Positions 8,348-17,097 of a DNA stretch of 49,371 bases are shown piece by piece. Under the pieces are notes generated by a model, which saw only the letters and a program-made list of their open reading frames with translations, was not told the origin of the DNA and did no database searches. Both the position numbers and the translations under genes were made by a program. Source of the DNA: JBOHWJ01 sp050736615 (GTDB taxonomy: Bacteria > Desulfobacterota > Binatia > Binatales > Binataceae); the NCBI GenBank assembly GCA_050736615.1, contig JBOHWL010000244.1:1-49371 (forward strand), given 5' to 3'. Within the stretch, counting starts at the first letter, position 1. The number at the start of each line of letters is the position of its first letter.

Positions 8348-9535
8348 TTAGCCATGTGCCGGCTTTTCAGAAACCAGCGCAAGTACGCCCGAATATTGCA
8401 ACAATCCGGTGCCGTCGCCGACCGGTCCGATTTCGAAGCCGGTGAAAAATCCGGCGATCGGAAGCTGGCCAAAGAATTGCCCGATATAGGCGGAGTCATG
8501 GTCGGGAATGTTATACAAACCCGAGCCGCGCGAGACACAATCGAAGTACAATCCGAAACCCGGCGCCGGATGCGTCCGATCGCGCAGGTCGCTCAGCGTC
8601 GCCTTGAGCTCGTCGCGCGCGCGTTCGCCGTTGCGCAGGACAAAACCGATGCGGTCGCCCATCCGCGGGCGATAGGCGACAGCCACGGCGCCGTGCTCGG
8701 CGCTTACGCCCATGATATTGCGCACCAGGAAGTTGCCGCGTTCGAGCTTGGCCGCTTCCGGCCGTATCGGCACACCGGCGAAAACGAAAGCGACCGCGCG
8801 TTGCGGATCATTGGCGAGCGGGCCGGCGGCTTCCGCAAAAAGATCGTAAGCGCGCCGGCCATCGAGTTCGAAAATGATATTGTCGCGCACGGCCGTGATG
8901 GAATGCAGGCCGCCCAACGGCGCGCAGGCGAGCGCCGCGCCCGTGCTGATCTCGAAGTCGCCCGCCAGCAGCATTGCCGCCACCGAATTGGAGCTGACCA
9001 CGTCGCCGCAAAATTGAAAGGTTTCGCCCACCGAGCCGTCCTCAGTGGCACCGCCGCCCACCACGGTCACACTTGGAAGCGCGCGCGCCAATTCCGTTAG
9101 CAGCGGTTCAGGAGCGAAATTGTAAGTGTCGGGGAACAGGCACAGGAGGTTGCTGGGGCCGAGGTTGGGCCGTACAGCAGCGGCAAGTTCGCTCGCCACT
9201 TCGCTTCCGCGGTCGCGGATCGAAGGCACGAATATACGATGCGCCCGCAACGAGCCGCCGCCAAAGAGCATCACCGCGACTGATGGTCCCGATTCGATTT
9301 CGCGCCCATTCGCGATCACGCCGATACTGCCGCATCCAGCGATCTCGCGCGTGCCGGCGGTCTCGGCCACCGTACGGACCAGCAGTGGAAATGCGCCCCC
9401 ATGCGCGCTGCTGGCGAAACACAGCGCGCCGTCGGCGACTCGCAGCCCGGCCTGCTTGAGCGCCGCGCCGGTCGCCTCGAGCGCGGCGGTGCGCGGATTC
9501 AAGGCGGTTGAATAACCTGTTCCCGCATGCAGCAT
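8348..9535 (-). CDS. FIST N/FIST C domain sensor protein
   Basis: A 395-aa soluble protein. The FIST_N-like half (about 25-220) contains GCGSIGVIANGREIE and PSVAVMLFGGG, and the centre has VVGGGATEDGSVGETFQF. The FIST_C half (about 225-385) ends with GFFTGFEIGPVGDGTGLLQYSGVLAL, strongly typical of the family. FIST domains are thought to be small-ligand (amino-acid-like) sensory domains. Here no kinase or diguanylate-cyclase output domain is attached, so it is a stand-alone sensor or enzyme. It is the last gene of a minus-strand series, 10 bp after the M20 peptidase stop. The start ATG has only a weak AAGGT upstream, consistent with coupled translation. Confidence 0.88.
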   Translation of the reverse strand: MLHAGTGYSTALNPRTAALEATGAALKQAGLRVADGALCFASSAHGGAFPLLVRTVAETAGTREIAGCGSIGVIANGREIESGPSVAVMLFGGGSLRAHRIFVPSIRDRGSEVASELAAAVRPNLGPSNLLCLFPDTYNFAPEPLLTELARALPSVTVVGGGATEDGSVGETFQFCGDVVSSNSVAAMLLAGDFEISTGAALACAPLGGLHSITAVRDNIIFELDGRRAYDLFAEAAGPLANDPQRAVAFVFAGVPIRPEAAKLERGNFLVRNIMGVSAEHGAVAVAYRPRMGDRIGFVLRNGERARDELKATLSDLRDRTHPAPGFGLYFDCVSRGSGLYNIPDHDSAYIGQFFGQLPIAGFFTGFEIGPVGDGTGLLQYSGVLALVSEKPAHG

Positions 9536-9545
9536 GATGTTTACC

Positions 9546-11006
9546 TTAACGTCCGCCGAAAAGTTCGAGCAATTGCACCATGCGGCGAATCGCGTCGCCG
9601 AGCTGCTTTACCTGGATGCGTTCGTTGATCCCATGAACGGTGCTTTCCTCGGCGGGCGTCAACTCAATTGGAATGAAACCGTACGCGACGAGCCCTTTGC
9701 GCCGGAAATAATGGCTGTCGGTGAACCCCGCGATCATGGTCGGAACCACCATCGCATGCTCGCGCTCGGCGAGTCGGTCAATCGCGGCCATCAGTTGCGA
9801 TTTGCGCGGCGACGACACTGAAGGAAAATTGAGCAGCACGGCGGTCTCGATGTGCTCGTCGCCGATCACTTTGCGCAGATTAGCCAGCGCGTGATCAGGA
9901 TCTTCGCCCGGTAAAAGCCGGCCGTCAACCTCGGCATAGGCGCTCGCCGGAATCATATTGGTTTTCTCACTGCCGCTCAGCACCGTCGGCGTGAAGGTGT
10001 CGCGTACCAGCGCGTTATTGCGCGGGACTGAGAAGAATTGATGCGCGAAGCCCTTATTGCGCAGTGATTTTCTCAAATCGAGGAGTTGGGCCGGACCACC
10101 GTCCAGACGCTCCATCGCTTGATAATAGTCACGCACCGGGTCGAGGATGCGGATGGGCGCCCGGTAGGCGTCAATCCGGCTCAACGCCGCGACGAGGCGC
10201 GTCACCGCGGTATTTTCCGGTGGTACCGCGGCATGCCCGGCCTTGCCCCGCGCGGTCAGACGGACCCATAGCGGCGTTTTCTCAGTGATGGAAACCGCGT
10301 AAAACTTGCGTCCGTTGGGGCGCACCAGGATGGCGCCGCCCTCGTTGAGCAGATAATCGGCGTCGGCAAACACATTGGGCTCGTGCTTCACAAACCATCC
10401 CGCGCCGTTTTTGCCCCCGACTTCTTCATCGCCGGTGGCGACGAACAGGATGTCGCGATCAAGCAGCACGCCGGAGCGCTTGATCGCCAGCATCGCCATC
10501 AACTCGATCACGCCCGGCCCTTTGTCATCCAGAGCCCCGCGGCCCCAGATGTAGCCGCCCTTGAGGTCCCCGGAAAAAGGCGGCACCGTCCATCGTTTGG
10601 GATCCGCCGGCACCACGTCCATGTGGCTCAACAGCACGAGGGCCTTGGTGTGATGGCCGATGCCGTGCAGGCGCGCGGCGATAATCCCGCGCCCCTTTTG
10701 CGGCTGCCATACGGTGGCCGGAATGCCGGCGGCGAGGAATTTCTCCTTGAGCAATTCCGCCGCGGGCAATTCGTCACCGGGCGGATCGGTCGTGTTGATT
10801 TTGACGTATTGTTGGAGAAGTTGCGTGGCTTCTTTGGTGATTGCGGCGTAATCGATAGGTTTGGAAGGAGGCGCTTCGGTGACGATCCGATGACGGCCGC
10901 GGCTGGCGCGCACGGAGTTGGCGGCGCATGTGACGTTGGGGAGTAAGATGAGCGCGCAGATGACGGCAGCGAATCCGCCCGCTTTCACATGAGGCCTGAT
11001 GCTCAT
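9546..11006 (-). CDS. M20 family metallopeptidase, exported
   Basis: A 486-aa zinc aminoacylase/carboxypeptidase of the M20/PM20D type. It has an N-terminal signal peptide (hydrophobic core about 11-24, likely cleavage near TCA-A at 28), so it is probably periplasmic. Metal and catalytic residues are visible: H128 and D130 in SHMDVVP, D160 in RGALDDKG, E194/E195 in ATGDEEVGG, and a dimerisation domain from about 230 to 345. The C-terminal His lies in ESTVHGINERI. It removes N-acyl groups or terminal residues from peptides, but the substrate is not predictable. It sits 27 bp downstream of the E2 gene, an unusual neighbour for a dehydrogenase complex. No clear Shine-Dalgarno precedes the ATG. 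Confidence 0.88.
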   Translation of the reverse strand: MSIRPHVKAGGFAAVICALILLPNVTCAANSVRASRGRHRIVTEAPPSKPIDYAAITKEATQLLQQYVKINTTDPPGDELPAAELLKEKFLAAGIPATVWQPQKGRGIIAARLHGIGHHTKALVLLSHMDVVPADPKRWTVPPFSGDLKGGYIWGRGALDDKGPGVIELMAMLAIKRSGVLLDRDILFVATGDEEVGGKNGAGWFVKHEPNVFADADYLLNEGGAILVRPNGRKFYAVSITEKTPLWVRLTARGKAGHAAVPPENTAVTRLVAALSRIDAYRAPIRILDPVRDYYQAMERLDGGPAQLLDLRKSLRNKGFAHQFFSVPRNNALVRDTFTPTVLSGSEKTNMIPASAYAEVDGRLLPGEDPDHALANLRKVIGDEHIETAVLLNFPSVSSPRKSQLMAAIDRLAEREHAMVVPTMIAGFTDSHYFRRKGLVAYGFIPIELTPAEESTVHGINERIQVKQLGDAIRRMVQLLELFGGR

Positions 11007-11033
11007 CGGCGCTGCGGTTCAAACGACGCGGTT

Positions 11034-12266
11034 TTAGCGTTCACCATAATTGAAGATTTCAATCACGGTCCGCATAAAGGCGGCGGCGGGCGCACCGTCG
11101 ATCACACGATGGTCGAGGGTCAAGCTCAACGTCAGCATCGAGCGCCGCGTGATTTCGTCCCGATAGATCGCCGGCTTTTCCACAATCCGCCCCACGCCCA
11201 GAATACCGGTCTCGCCCGGATTAAGAATGGGGGTAAAGGCGTCAACCCCCCAAGTGCCAAGATTGGTGACGGTGAACGTGCCGCCGCTGACATCCTCGAG
11301 CTTAAGCTTGCCCTCGCGCGCACGCTCACCAAAGTCCCTGGTGGCGGCGCCAATCTCGCGCAAAGTCTTGCGCTCGGCGTTGCGAATTACCGGCACGATG
11401 AGCCCCTCTTCAAGCGCGACCGCCATACCGACGTTAATCTCGTCGGGCATCAGGATGGCGTCGTCCTGAAGGCGTGAATTCATTCGCGGATGACGCCGCA
11501 GGGCACGCGCCGCAGCGTGGATAATCATGTCGGTATAGGTAAAGCCGGGGTCCGCTCCCGCACGCGCACGAAAATCGACGGCGTCAGTGGCGTCGCTTTC
11601 ACAAGTGATAGTGAGTTGAGCGCTGTCGCGCAGACTCTGATGCATGCGCGCGGCAATCGTGCGGCGCATCCCGCGCAGGGGGATGCGGCTGACCGGCGAC
11701 GCGATCTTTTGCGGCGCGGCATCCGCTTCGTGGCGCGTCGCGGCGGACGCGGCGCCGCTGGCGGCGCGCTCCACGTCCTCGCGCGTGACGCGGCCGCCGG
11801 GCCCGGTGCCTTCAACACGATCGAGATCTACCCCGAGTTCACTTGACCGTTTGCGCGCCACCGGGCTGATCGGCCGGCGCACGTTCGACGCCGAGTTCGG
11901 CGCCGGCGTGGTCACGGCGGCCTCGCGCGCGACCGCCGCCGATGTATCATGCGCCGCGGACGAAGCGGCACGCCGCGCGGGGTGCGCTCCATTGGCGTAG
12001 CGATGAGCCAATTCGGCGATATCCTCTCCGCCCTCGGCAATTACCGCGACCAGATGACCGCATTCAACGGTCGCGCCTTCCTCATGCAGCCATAATGCGA
12101 GTGTCCCCGCCGCGGGAGCCTCAACTTCGTACAATACTTTTTCGGTTTCGACCTCGTACAGCGCCTCACCCGCTTTAATTGGATCGCCGGGCGTTTTGAA
12201 AAAACGTTGGAGCGTCCCCTCCTGCATCGTCAGCCCGAATTTGGGCATCGTCACTTCGAAAGCCAT
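11034..12266 (-). CDS. 2-oxo acid/acetoin dehydrogenase E2 (dihydrolipoyl acyltransferase)
   Basis: The 410-aa core subunit that transfers the acyl group from E1 to CoA. Domains in order: a lipoyl domain (1-75) with the lipoylated lysine K43 in VETEKVLYEV; an Ala/Pro-rich linker (about 85-130); a peripheral-subunit-binding domain (about 130-170) with SPVARKRSSELGVDL and GTGPGGRVTREDV; and a catalytic domain (about 190-410) with the active-site LDHRVIDGAP. There is a single lipoyl domain. It follows E1-beta by 74 bp. No dihydrolipoamide dehydrogenase (E3) lies in the window, so E3 must be supplied from elsewhere. Confidence 0.93.
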   Translation of the reverse strand: MAFEVTMPKFGLTMQEGTLQRFFKTPGDPIKAGEALYEVETEKVLYEVEAPAAGTLALWLHEEGATVECGHLVAVIAEGGEDIAELAHRYANGAHPARRAASSAAHDTSAAVAREAAVTTPAPNSASNVRRPISPVARKRSSELGVDLDRVEGTGPGGRVTREDVERAASGAASAATRHEADAAPQKIASPVSRIPLRGMRRTIAARMHQSLRDSAQLTITCESDATDAVDFRARAGADPGFTYTDMIIHAAARALRRHPRMNSRLQDDAILMPDEINVGMAVALEEGLIVPVIRNAERKTLREIGAATRDFGERAREGKLKLEDVSGGTFTVTNLGTWGVDAFTPILNPGETGILGVGRIVEKPAIYRDEITRRSMLTLSLTLDHRVIDGAPAAAFMRTVIEIFNYGER

Positions 12267-12340
12267 GCGCTGTCACTCACATTTTTGCCGCCATATGCAT
12301 GGACGACATCGCATCCGGTAATCCAAGTTTGAGGTGGCAC

Positions 12341-13312
12341 TCAACGGCCCATCAATGCGCGAATCGCGACTTCCAACCGCGCCTCGTCGGCGAGCGCGGC
12401 CTTTTCCAATGGCGGACTGAATGGAATCGGGACGTCGAGCGAGGTCACCCGCTTGACCGGGCCGTCAAGAAAGTCGAAACCCTTTTCACCGATCAGTGCG
12501 GCGATGTCGGTAGCCGCGCCACCGCGCAGATGGCCCTCGTCGACCACCACCACCCGATTGGTCTTCTCCACCGACGAGAGCAGGGCGTCCTCGTCAAGTG
12601 GAATCAACGTGCGCGGGTCGATCACTTCGACGCTGATGTTGTCTTTGGCCAAACGCTCCGCGACTTTCAAAGCCATCGGAACCATCGCGCCGATCGCGAT
12701 CACCGTCACGTTATCGCCCGGGCGTTTGACCGCGGCCTTGCCGAGCGGCACCAGGTAATCGCCACCCGGGATCTCTTCTCGTTGACGGCCAAGCTTCAGA
12801 TGCTCGAAGACGATTACCGGGCTGTCGTCGCGAATCGCGCTTTTGAGAATGCCCTTGACATCGGCTGGCGATGAGGGCACGGCGAGCTTGAGTCCCGGCA
12901 CGCTTAGGAATTGAGCATAGACGGTCTCCGAGTGCTGCGCGGCGGCGCCGCCCGCGGCTCCGTAAACACATCTGAAGGTGATCGGCAGATGCGCCTGGCC
13001 GCCCGACATATAGCGTAATTTAGCCGCCTGATTACACACTTGATCGAATGCGCAATAGAAGAAGCTGGCGAATTCGACTTCGCAGATAGGCCGCGTACCC
13101 GCCATCGCGGCACCCACCGCGGCGCCGACAAAGCCGGCTTCGGCAATGGGCGTATTGCGCACCCGTTGCGGCCCAAACTTATCGATCAAGCCTTTGGTCG
13201 CGCCGAAAGCGCTCAGCACCACGTCCTCGCCCATCACGAAGGTCAACGGATCGCGTTCCATCTCTTCGCTCAGGGCCTGGTTAATCGCCTGGATATAATT
13301 GGTCAGGGCCAT
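12341..13312 (-). CDS. Dehydrogenase E1 component, beta subunit
   Basis: A 323-aa transketolase-like subunit of a heterotetrameric thiamine-diphosphate E1. It begins MALTNYIQAINQAL and has MGEDV near residue 27, EAGFVGAAVGAAMAG, ICEVEFASFFYCAFDQ and the LPITFRCVYGAAGGAAAQHS segment, where the catalytic His of E1-beta lies. The C-terminal transketolase domain holds VIDPRTLIPLD and VVVDEGHLRGGAATDIAAL. Length and motifs match AcoB/PdhB. GAGGTG lies 6 nt before the ATG. It sits 29 bp after the E1-alpha stop, so the subunits are made together. Confidence 0.93.
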   Translation of the reverse strand: MALTNYIQAINQALSEEMERDPLTFVMGEDVVLSAFGATKGLIDKFGPQRVRNTPIAEAGFVGAAVGAAMAGTRPICEVEFASFFYCAFDQVCNQAAKLRYMSGGQAHLPITFRCVYGAAGGAAAQHSETVYAQFLSVPGLKLAVPSSPADVKGILKSAIRDDSPVIVFEHLKLGRQREEIPGGDYLVPLGKAAVKRPGDNVTVIAIGAMVPMALKVAERLAKDNISVEVIDPRTLIPLDEDALLSSVEKTNRVVVVDEGHLRGGAATDIAALIGEKGFDFLDGPVKRVTSLDVPIPFSPPLEKAALADEARLEVAIRALMGR

Positions 13313-13341
13313 CGATGCACCTCGTAGCCGAATGAAACCGC

Positions 13342-14316
13342 TTAAGCGAAAACGTCGTCGGTGACTTCGGCGGCGTCGGGCAGCGGACTTTCACGCGCGA
13401 ACTTGACCGCCTCTTCCAACTCGGCCGCGCTTTCTTTTCTGATCCGCTCAAGTTCGGCCGCGCTGATTTTGCCGCTCTCGGCCGCGAATTTTTCGAACCG
13501 GATGAGCGGGCAGCGCGCCTTCCATTCCTCGACCTCCTGCTCGGTCCGATATGCGGCGCTGCCCAAAAACGCCTGCTCACCAACCACATGGCCTTCCCAT
13601 CGGTAGGTCTTGCATTCGAGCAGAGTCGGACCTTCACCATTGCGCGCGCGCGCCACCGCCTCGGAGGCAAAGCGATAGACTTCCATTACGTCGTTGCCAT
13701 CAACGATATGGCCGGGAATATCGTAGGCTTGCGCCCGCACCGCGATATCCTTGACCGACGTCACCGTGCGCATCGGGGTGAACTCGCCGAAGCCGTTGTT
13801 CTCGCAAACGTAAACCACCGGCAACTTCCAGACTGCGGCGAGATTGAGCGACTCGTGGAAGGTGCCCTCGTTGGAGGCGCCGTCGCCGAAAAAGCACGCG
13901 GTCACGTCATCGCGGCCAGCGATCACTGTCGCTAAAGCCGAACCGGTGGCAATCGGCAGCCCGGCGCCGACGATGCCGTTGGCACCGAGGATACCCAGGG
14001 CGAAGTCGACGATGTGCATCGAGCCGCCCTTGCCTTTGCAATAGCCGGTGCGCTTGCCGTAAATTTCCGCCATCATCTGCGCGAGCTGGCCGCCCTTGGC
14101 GATCAGGTGGCCATGCCCGCGATGAGTTGACGTGATGCGGTCGGTCTTGCGCAAAGCGGCGCAGACCCCTGCGGCACTGGCTTCTTCGCCGATCGAAACA
14201 TGGACGAAGCCAGGGATTTCATTGGCGGTCGCGAGGTCGCGCACCCGGGCCTCGAACAGCCGAATACGCGTCATTGCGCGATACATATCAAGCAGCAAGT
14301 CCTTGCCCACGTCCAT
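13342..14316 (-). CDS. Dehydrogenase E1 component, alpha subunit (AcoA-like)
   Basis: A 324-aa subunit that binds thiamine diphosphate. The ThDP motif runs from GDGASNEGTFHES to VCENNGFG (about 163-196). The HRGHGHLIAKGG block (about 73-84) and YCKGKGGSMH are typical of the short E1-alpha type. The overall pattern resembles the acetoin dehydrogenase E1-alpha (AcoA) more than mitochondrial-type PDH, but pyruvate cannot be excluded. GAGGT is placed 8 nt before the ATG. This is the first gene of the minus-strand operon E1-alpha, E1-beta, E2, M20 peptidase, FIST, so the promoter should lie in 14317-14370. Confidence 0.9.
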   Translation of the reverse strand: MDVGKDLLLDMYRAMTRIRLFEARVRDLATANEIPGFVHVSIGEEASAAGVCAALRKTDRITSTHRGHGHLIAKGGQLAQMMAEIYGKRTGYCKGKGGSMHIVDFALGILGANGIVGAGLPIATGSALATVIAGRDDVTACFFGDGASNEGTFHESLNLAAVWKLPVVYVCENNGFGEFTPMRTVTSVKDIAVRAQAYDIPGHIVDGNDVMEVYRFASEAVARARNGEGPTLLECKTYRWEGHVVGEQAFLGSAAYRTEQEVEEWKARCPLIRFEKFAAESGKISAAELERIRKESAAELEEAVKFARESPLPDAAEVTDDVFA

Positions 14317-14364
14317 AACGGTTTACCTCATAATTTTAACGTAAGTCGCGCATCTTTACTTCAA

Positions 14365-14458
14365 ACGCGACTCGCAAACTCGTTCGCTCGGCTGCGCTTC
14401 GCTCCGTCTGATGTGCTCGCTCCGCCTGCGGCGCCGCCGGTGTCGGCCCGCTCGCGGT
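14365..14458 (-). repeat. GC-rich composite repeat block (copy K)
   Basis: Read on the minus strand it contains GCAGGCGGAGCGAGCACATC, then AGACGGAGCGAAGCGCAGCC and GAGCGAACGAGTTTGCGAG. The same order of blocks appears at 2340-2420, 31371-31452 and 37870-37930. It occupies the divergent spacer between the E1-alpha gene and nth and so overlaps the region where both promoters would be expected. Confidence 0.65.
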
Positions 14459-14505
14459 AATTTGCGCCGATTCGCATTCAGGCGTCAAACGCCATCAGGT
14501 TTAAC

Positions 14506-15246
14506 ATGATACATCGCAAAGGCACGATCCGATTAGGAAACACTGGTCCGGCGGCGTTGGCTACGGCACGCGTTCACAAGCCGTCGGCGTTAAGCCGCGC
14601 CACTGTCGGACGCGCATTGGCGATTTTGCGCCGCGCCGCTCCGAACTGGAACGCGCCCGTGTTAACCCTGATGGCAGCGGAGCGGCACGACCCGTTTTGT
14701 ATTCTGATCGGATGCATCCTCAGCCTCCGCACCAAGGATGAAACCACGGCGCGCGCGGCGCCACGGCTGTTCGCCCGCGCCGACACCCCAGCGGCGATGC
14801 TCGAGCTTGAGGCCGAAGAGATTGAACGCCTGATTTTTCCGGTCGGCTTCTATCGCACCAAGGCCCGCGTTATCCGCACAATCAGCCGGGACCTGCTGGA
14901 ACGCTACGACGGGCGCGTCCCCGACAATCTCGAACAATTGCTGACGCTCAAAGGGGTGGGTCGCAAGACCGCGAACCTGGTCGTGACGGAGGCCTTTGAT
15001 AAACCCGGCATCTGCGTCGATACGCACGTCCATCGGATTACGAATCGTTGGGGTTTGGTGAAAACGCGCACGCCGGCAAAGACCGAAGCGGCGCTGCGCG
15101 AAGTGCTGCCACGCCGTTTCTGGCTGGAAATCAACGGCTTGCTGGTCGCCTTCGGGCAGACCTTATGCCGGCCAGTTTCGCCTTGGTGCTCGCGCTGCCC
15201 GATAGCGCATCTATGCCCGCGCATCGGCGTCGAACGCGCGCGCTGA
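14506..15246 (+). CDS. nth: Endonuclease III (DNA glycosylase/AP lyase)
   Basis: A base-excision repair enzyme that removes oxidised pyrimidines and cuts the abasic site. In the 246-aa protein the helix-hairpin-helix LTLKGVGRKTANLV (147-159) carries the catalytic Lys154. Asp172 lies in ICVDTHVHRITNRWG. The C-terminal [4Fe-4S] ligands are C221, C228, C231 and C237 with the canonical spacing C-x6-C-x2-C-x5-C. The N-terminus has about 30 residues more than E. coli Nth, and an internal start is possible. The gene is divergent from the dehydrogenase operon. Confidence 0.95.
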   Translation: MIHRKGTIRLGNTGPAALATARVHKPSALSRATVGRALAILRRAAPNWNAPVLTLMAAERHDPFCILIGCILSLRTKDETTARAAPRLFARADTPAAMLELEAEEIERLIFPVGFYRTKARVIRTISRDLLERYDGRVPDNLEQLLTLKGVGRKTANLVVTEAFDKPGICVDTHVHRITNRWGLVKTRTPAKTEAALREVLPRRFWLEINGLLVAFGQTLCRPVSPWCSRCPIAHLCPRIGVERAR

Positions 15247-15354
15247 ACGACGACTGCGCCTGTGGCATGTCTCGCTGCCGCATCCAAGGTAAGCTTGGAC
15301 TTAAGCTACGCGGCGGACACCGTCGCCACGGCGTACGGCAAAGCGAGGACATCA

Positions 15355-16257
15355 ATGGCTCACGAGGAAATCGGTTTCATCGGGACCGGCGCGATGGGTC
15401 TGCCGATAGCGGCCAACCTGCTCGATGCGGGGTTCAAATTGCGTGTCTATAACCGCACCGGTGCGAAAGCGGAGCCGCTGGCGGCCAAAGGCGCGCGGCT
15501 CGTTAGAAATCCGGCCGAAACCGCCGTCGCGGGCGGCATCGTGGTCTCGATGGTAGCGGACGATGCGGCGCTTGAAGCGATCGTGTTGGGCGATGATACG
15601 GTGGCCTCGCGCCTGTCGCCGGGCGGCATCCATATGGCGATGGCGACGGTGGCGCCCGCGACTGCGCACAAACTCGCACGTTATCATCGCGAGCGCGGCA
15701 GCGATTACGTCGCCGCGCCGGTGTTTGGCCGTCCGGACAATGCGGCCAAACGTCAACTGGTCGTATGCATGGCGGGAGCGCAAGCGGCCAAAGCCCGGCT
15801 ACGTCCTATCGCCGAGGCGGTGGGCCGCGTTATCTATGACTATGGCGAAGAGCCCGGCGCGGCCAACGTCGCCAAGCTTTCGGGCAACTTTCTGATCGCC
15901 GCCGCGCTCGAAGCGATGGCCGAAGCATTGACGATGGCGGAAAAGAGCGGCGTGGACCGCGTCAAGGTGGCCGAGATGTTGGGCAATACGCTCTTCGCCT
16001 GTCCGGTTTATCAGAATTACGGCCGCATGGTGGCGGAAAAACGTCATCTGCCGGCCGGATTTAGGTTAAAGCTCGGCCTCAAAGACGTTGACCTCGCGCT
16101 ACGCACCAGTGCCGAGGTCGAGGCCCCGATGCCGATCGCAAGCCTGCTGCATGATCGCCTCTTATCGGGCATGGCTAACGGTCGTGGGGAAATGGACTGG
16201 TCGGCACTCGCACTTGGCGCACTCGAGGACGCCGGATTATCCCCGAAGCGGGACTGA
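15355..16257 (+). CDS. NAD(P)-dependent beta-hydroxyacid dehydrogenase family protein
   Basis: A 300-aa protein of the 3-hydroxyisobutyrate dehydrogenase/6-phosphogluconate-dehydrogenase-like family. The Rossmann motif GFIGTGAMG (7-15) is followed by NRTGAK (33-38). The substrate loop reads AAPVFGRPDNAAK (120-132) instead of the classical DAPVSGG, as in the GLYR1/NPAC-like and imine-reductase-like branches. The catalytic Lys174 lies in GAANVAKLSGNF. The ATG at 15355 has GAGGA upstream and starts just before the Rossmann strand; an upstream in-frame ATG at 15262 would add 31 unlikely residues. Its stop region overlaps the convergent hypothetical gene by 21 bp. Confidence 0.88.
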   Translation: MAHEEIGFIGTGAMGLPIAANLLDAGFKLRVYNRTGAKAEPLAAKGARLVRNPAETAVAGGIVVSMVADDAALEAIVLGDDTVASRLSPGGIHMAMATVAPATAHKLARYHRERGSDYVAAPVFGRPDNAAKRQLVVCMAGAQAAKARLRPIAEAVGRVIYDYGEEPGAANVAKLSGNFLIAAALEAMAEALTMAEKSGVDRVKVAEMLGNTLFACPVYQNYGRMVAEKRHLPAGFRLKLGLKDVDLALRTSAEVEAPMPIASLLHDRLLSGMANGRGEMDWSALALGALEDAGLSPKRD

Positions 16258-16659
16258 ACCGTATTTCGACAATCTCTGGAGAAATTCTTCTCGCGAACTG
16301 AAGGAATTCCGGTCCGGCAGAGGCCAATTGACTTTGTAGTTATTGTCGTTCGAGTTGAGTTTCCACCGGCCCTGATCGATGAACTGTCTAATTTCATCGC
16401 GAGAAAACATCCAGCCCTCTCTAGAGGAGGCTAAAAGCACGAGAAAATAGCCGCCGTGTTGGTCGAAGAAATCGCTCTGCGCTTTTCCAAAGCCCCACCA
16501 GTGCCGCCGGCCTCGGCTGATCTTGACGATGAGGTTCCCAAGCTGCGTTCTGTAGTAGTTTCGTCTTGCGAAATGCCTGGCAAACTCTACCTGACCTGGG
16601 GGAACAGCAAACGGCAGTGCCCCGATTGCTGAAGCAAAGTCCTCAATTTCGATAGTCAT
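16237..16659 (-). CDS. Hypothetical protein, possible nuclease-like fold
   Basis: A 140-aa soluble protein if started at ATG 16659; an upstream ATG at 16719 would give 160 aa. It is rich in aromatics and charged residues (NLIVKISRGRRHWWGFGK, FFDQHGGYFLVLLASS), which marks it as a real structured protein rather than a shadow frame. The alternation of a basic strand, an aromatic turn and a hydrophobic strand GYFLVLL is reminiscent of PD-(D/E)xK-like cores, but I cannot assign D/E/K residues with confidence. The 3' end overlaps the convergent dehydrogenase gene by 21 bp. Its base composition is lower in GC than its neighbours, which hints at recent acquisition. I do not recognise the family. Confidence 0.55.
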   Translation of the reverse strand: MTIEIEDFASAIGALPFAVPPGQVEFARHFARRNYYRTQLGNLIVKISRGRRHWWGFGKAQSDFFDQHGGYFLVLLASSREGWMFSRDEIRQFIDQGRWKLNSNDNNYKVNWPLPDRNSFSSREEFLQRLSKYGSVPLRG

Positions 16660-16699
16660 GTATGGTAAAAGGAATTTTAGATGCGGCAAAGTCTTTCGC

Positions 16700-17038
16700 A
16701 GCTGTCGCTGCGCGATCATTCCCGCGAAATTTCAATCTGAGCTTTGAAAAGCAATTCAGTGGTCCCGGCACGCACGCGGGAATCGGTTTCGAGCCGGCCG
16801 GTGAAATTAGTTATCGGCTGCCCGGGATGATGCACTGGCTGGACCGGCGCTCGAGTATTACGGCGAAATCGGACCGCTAGAACATCCGCTGCCCCTTAAT
16901 CAACAGCAGCAATTCATTGTGCCGTCGGTGAACCTTTACACGCTGGAGCCGCTCGAATTCAACTTTGGCGTGGATTTCGGGGTGACCCGCGCCTATCGCG
17001 GCAATTTCGTCAAAGGCACCATCGGCTGGAGTTTTTGA
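16700..17038 (+). pseudogene. Remnant of an outer-membrane beta-barrel gene
   Basis: Two reading frames together give the C-terminal part of a beta-barrel protein. The first frame reads RNFNLSFEKQFSGPGTHAGI then GEISYRLPG. After a frameshift near 16830-16850 a second frame reads ALEYYGEIGPLEHPLPL, later LEFNFGVDFGVTRAYRGNF, and ends VKGTIGWSF before TGA at 17036. Alternating polar/apolar strands and a terminal Phe are the hallmark of outer-membrane barrel C-termini. There is no start or N-terminal signal sequence, so I read it as a decayed fragment. It fills most of the gap before the envelope operon. Confidence 0.6.
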
Positions 17039-17097
17039 GCCGGCTCGGTGAAACTTTTGTCCATCGCGCGGCGAATTAGTTTGCAGCCGTTGCGCGA

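Noticed and set aside
11034..14316. Firm call of acetoin dehydrogenase (acoABC)
   Set aside because: E1-alpha resembles AcoA, but no acoX, acoR, acoL or acetoin-specific gene is present, so pyruvate or another 2-oxo acid remains possible.
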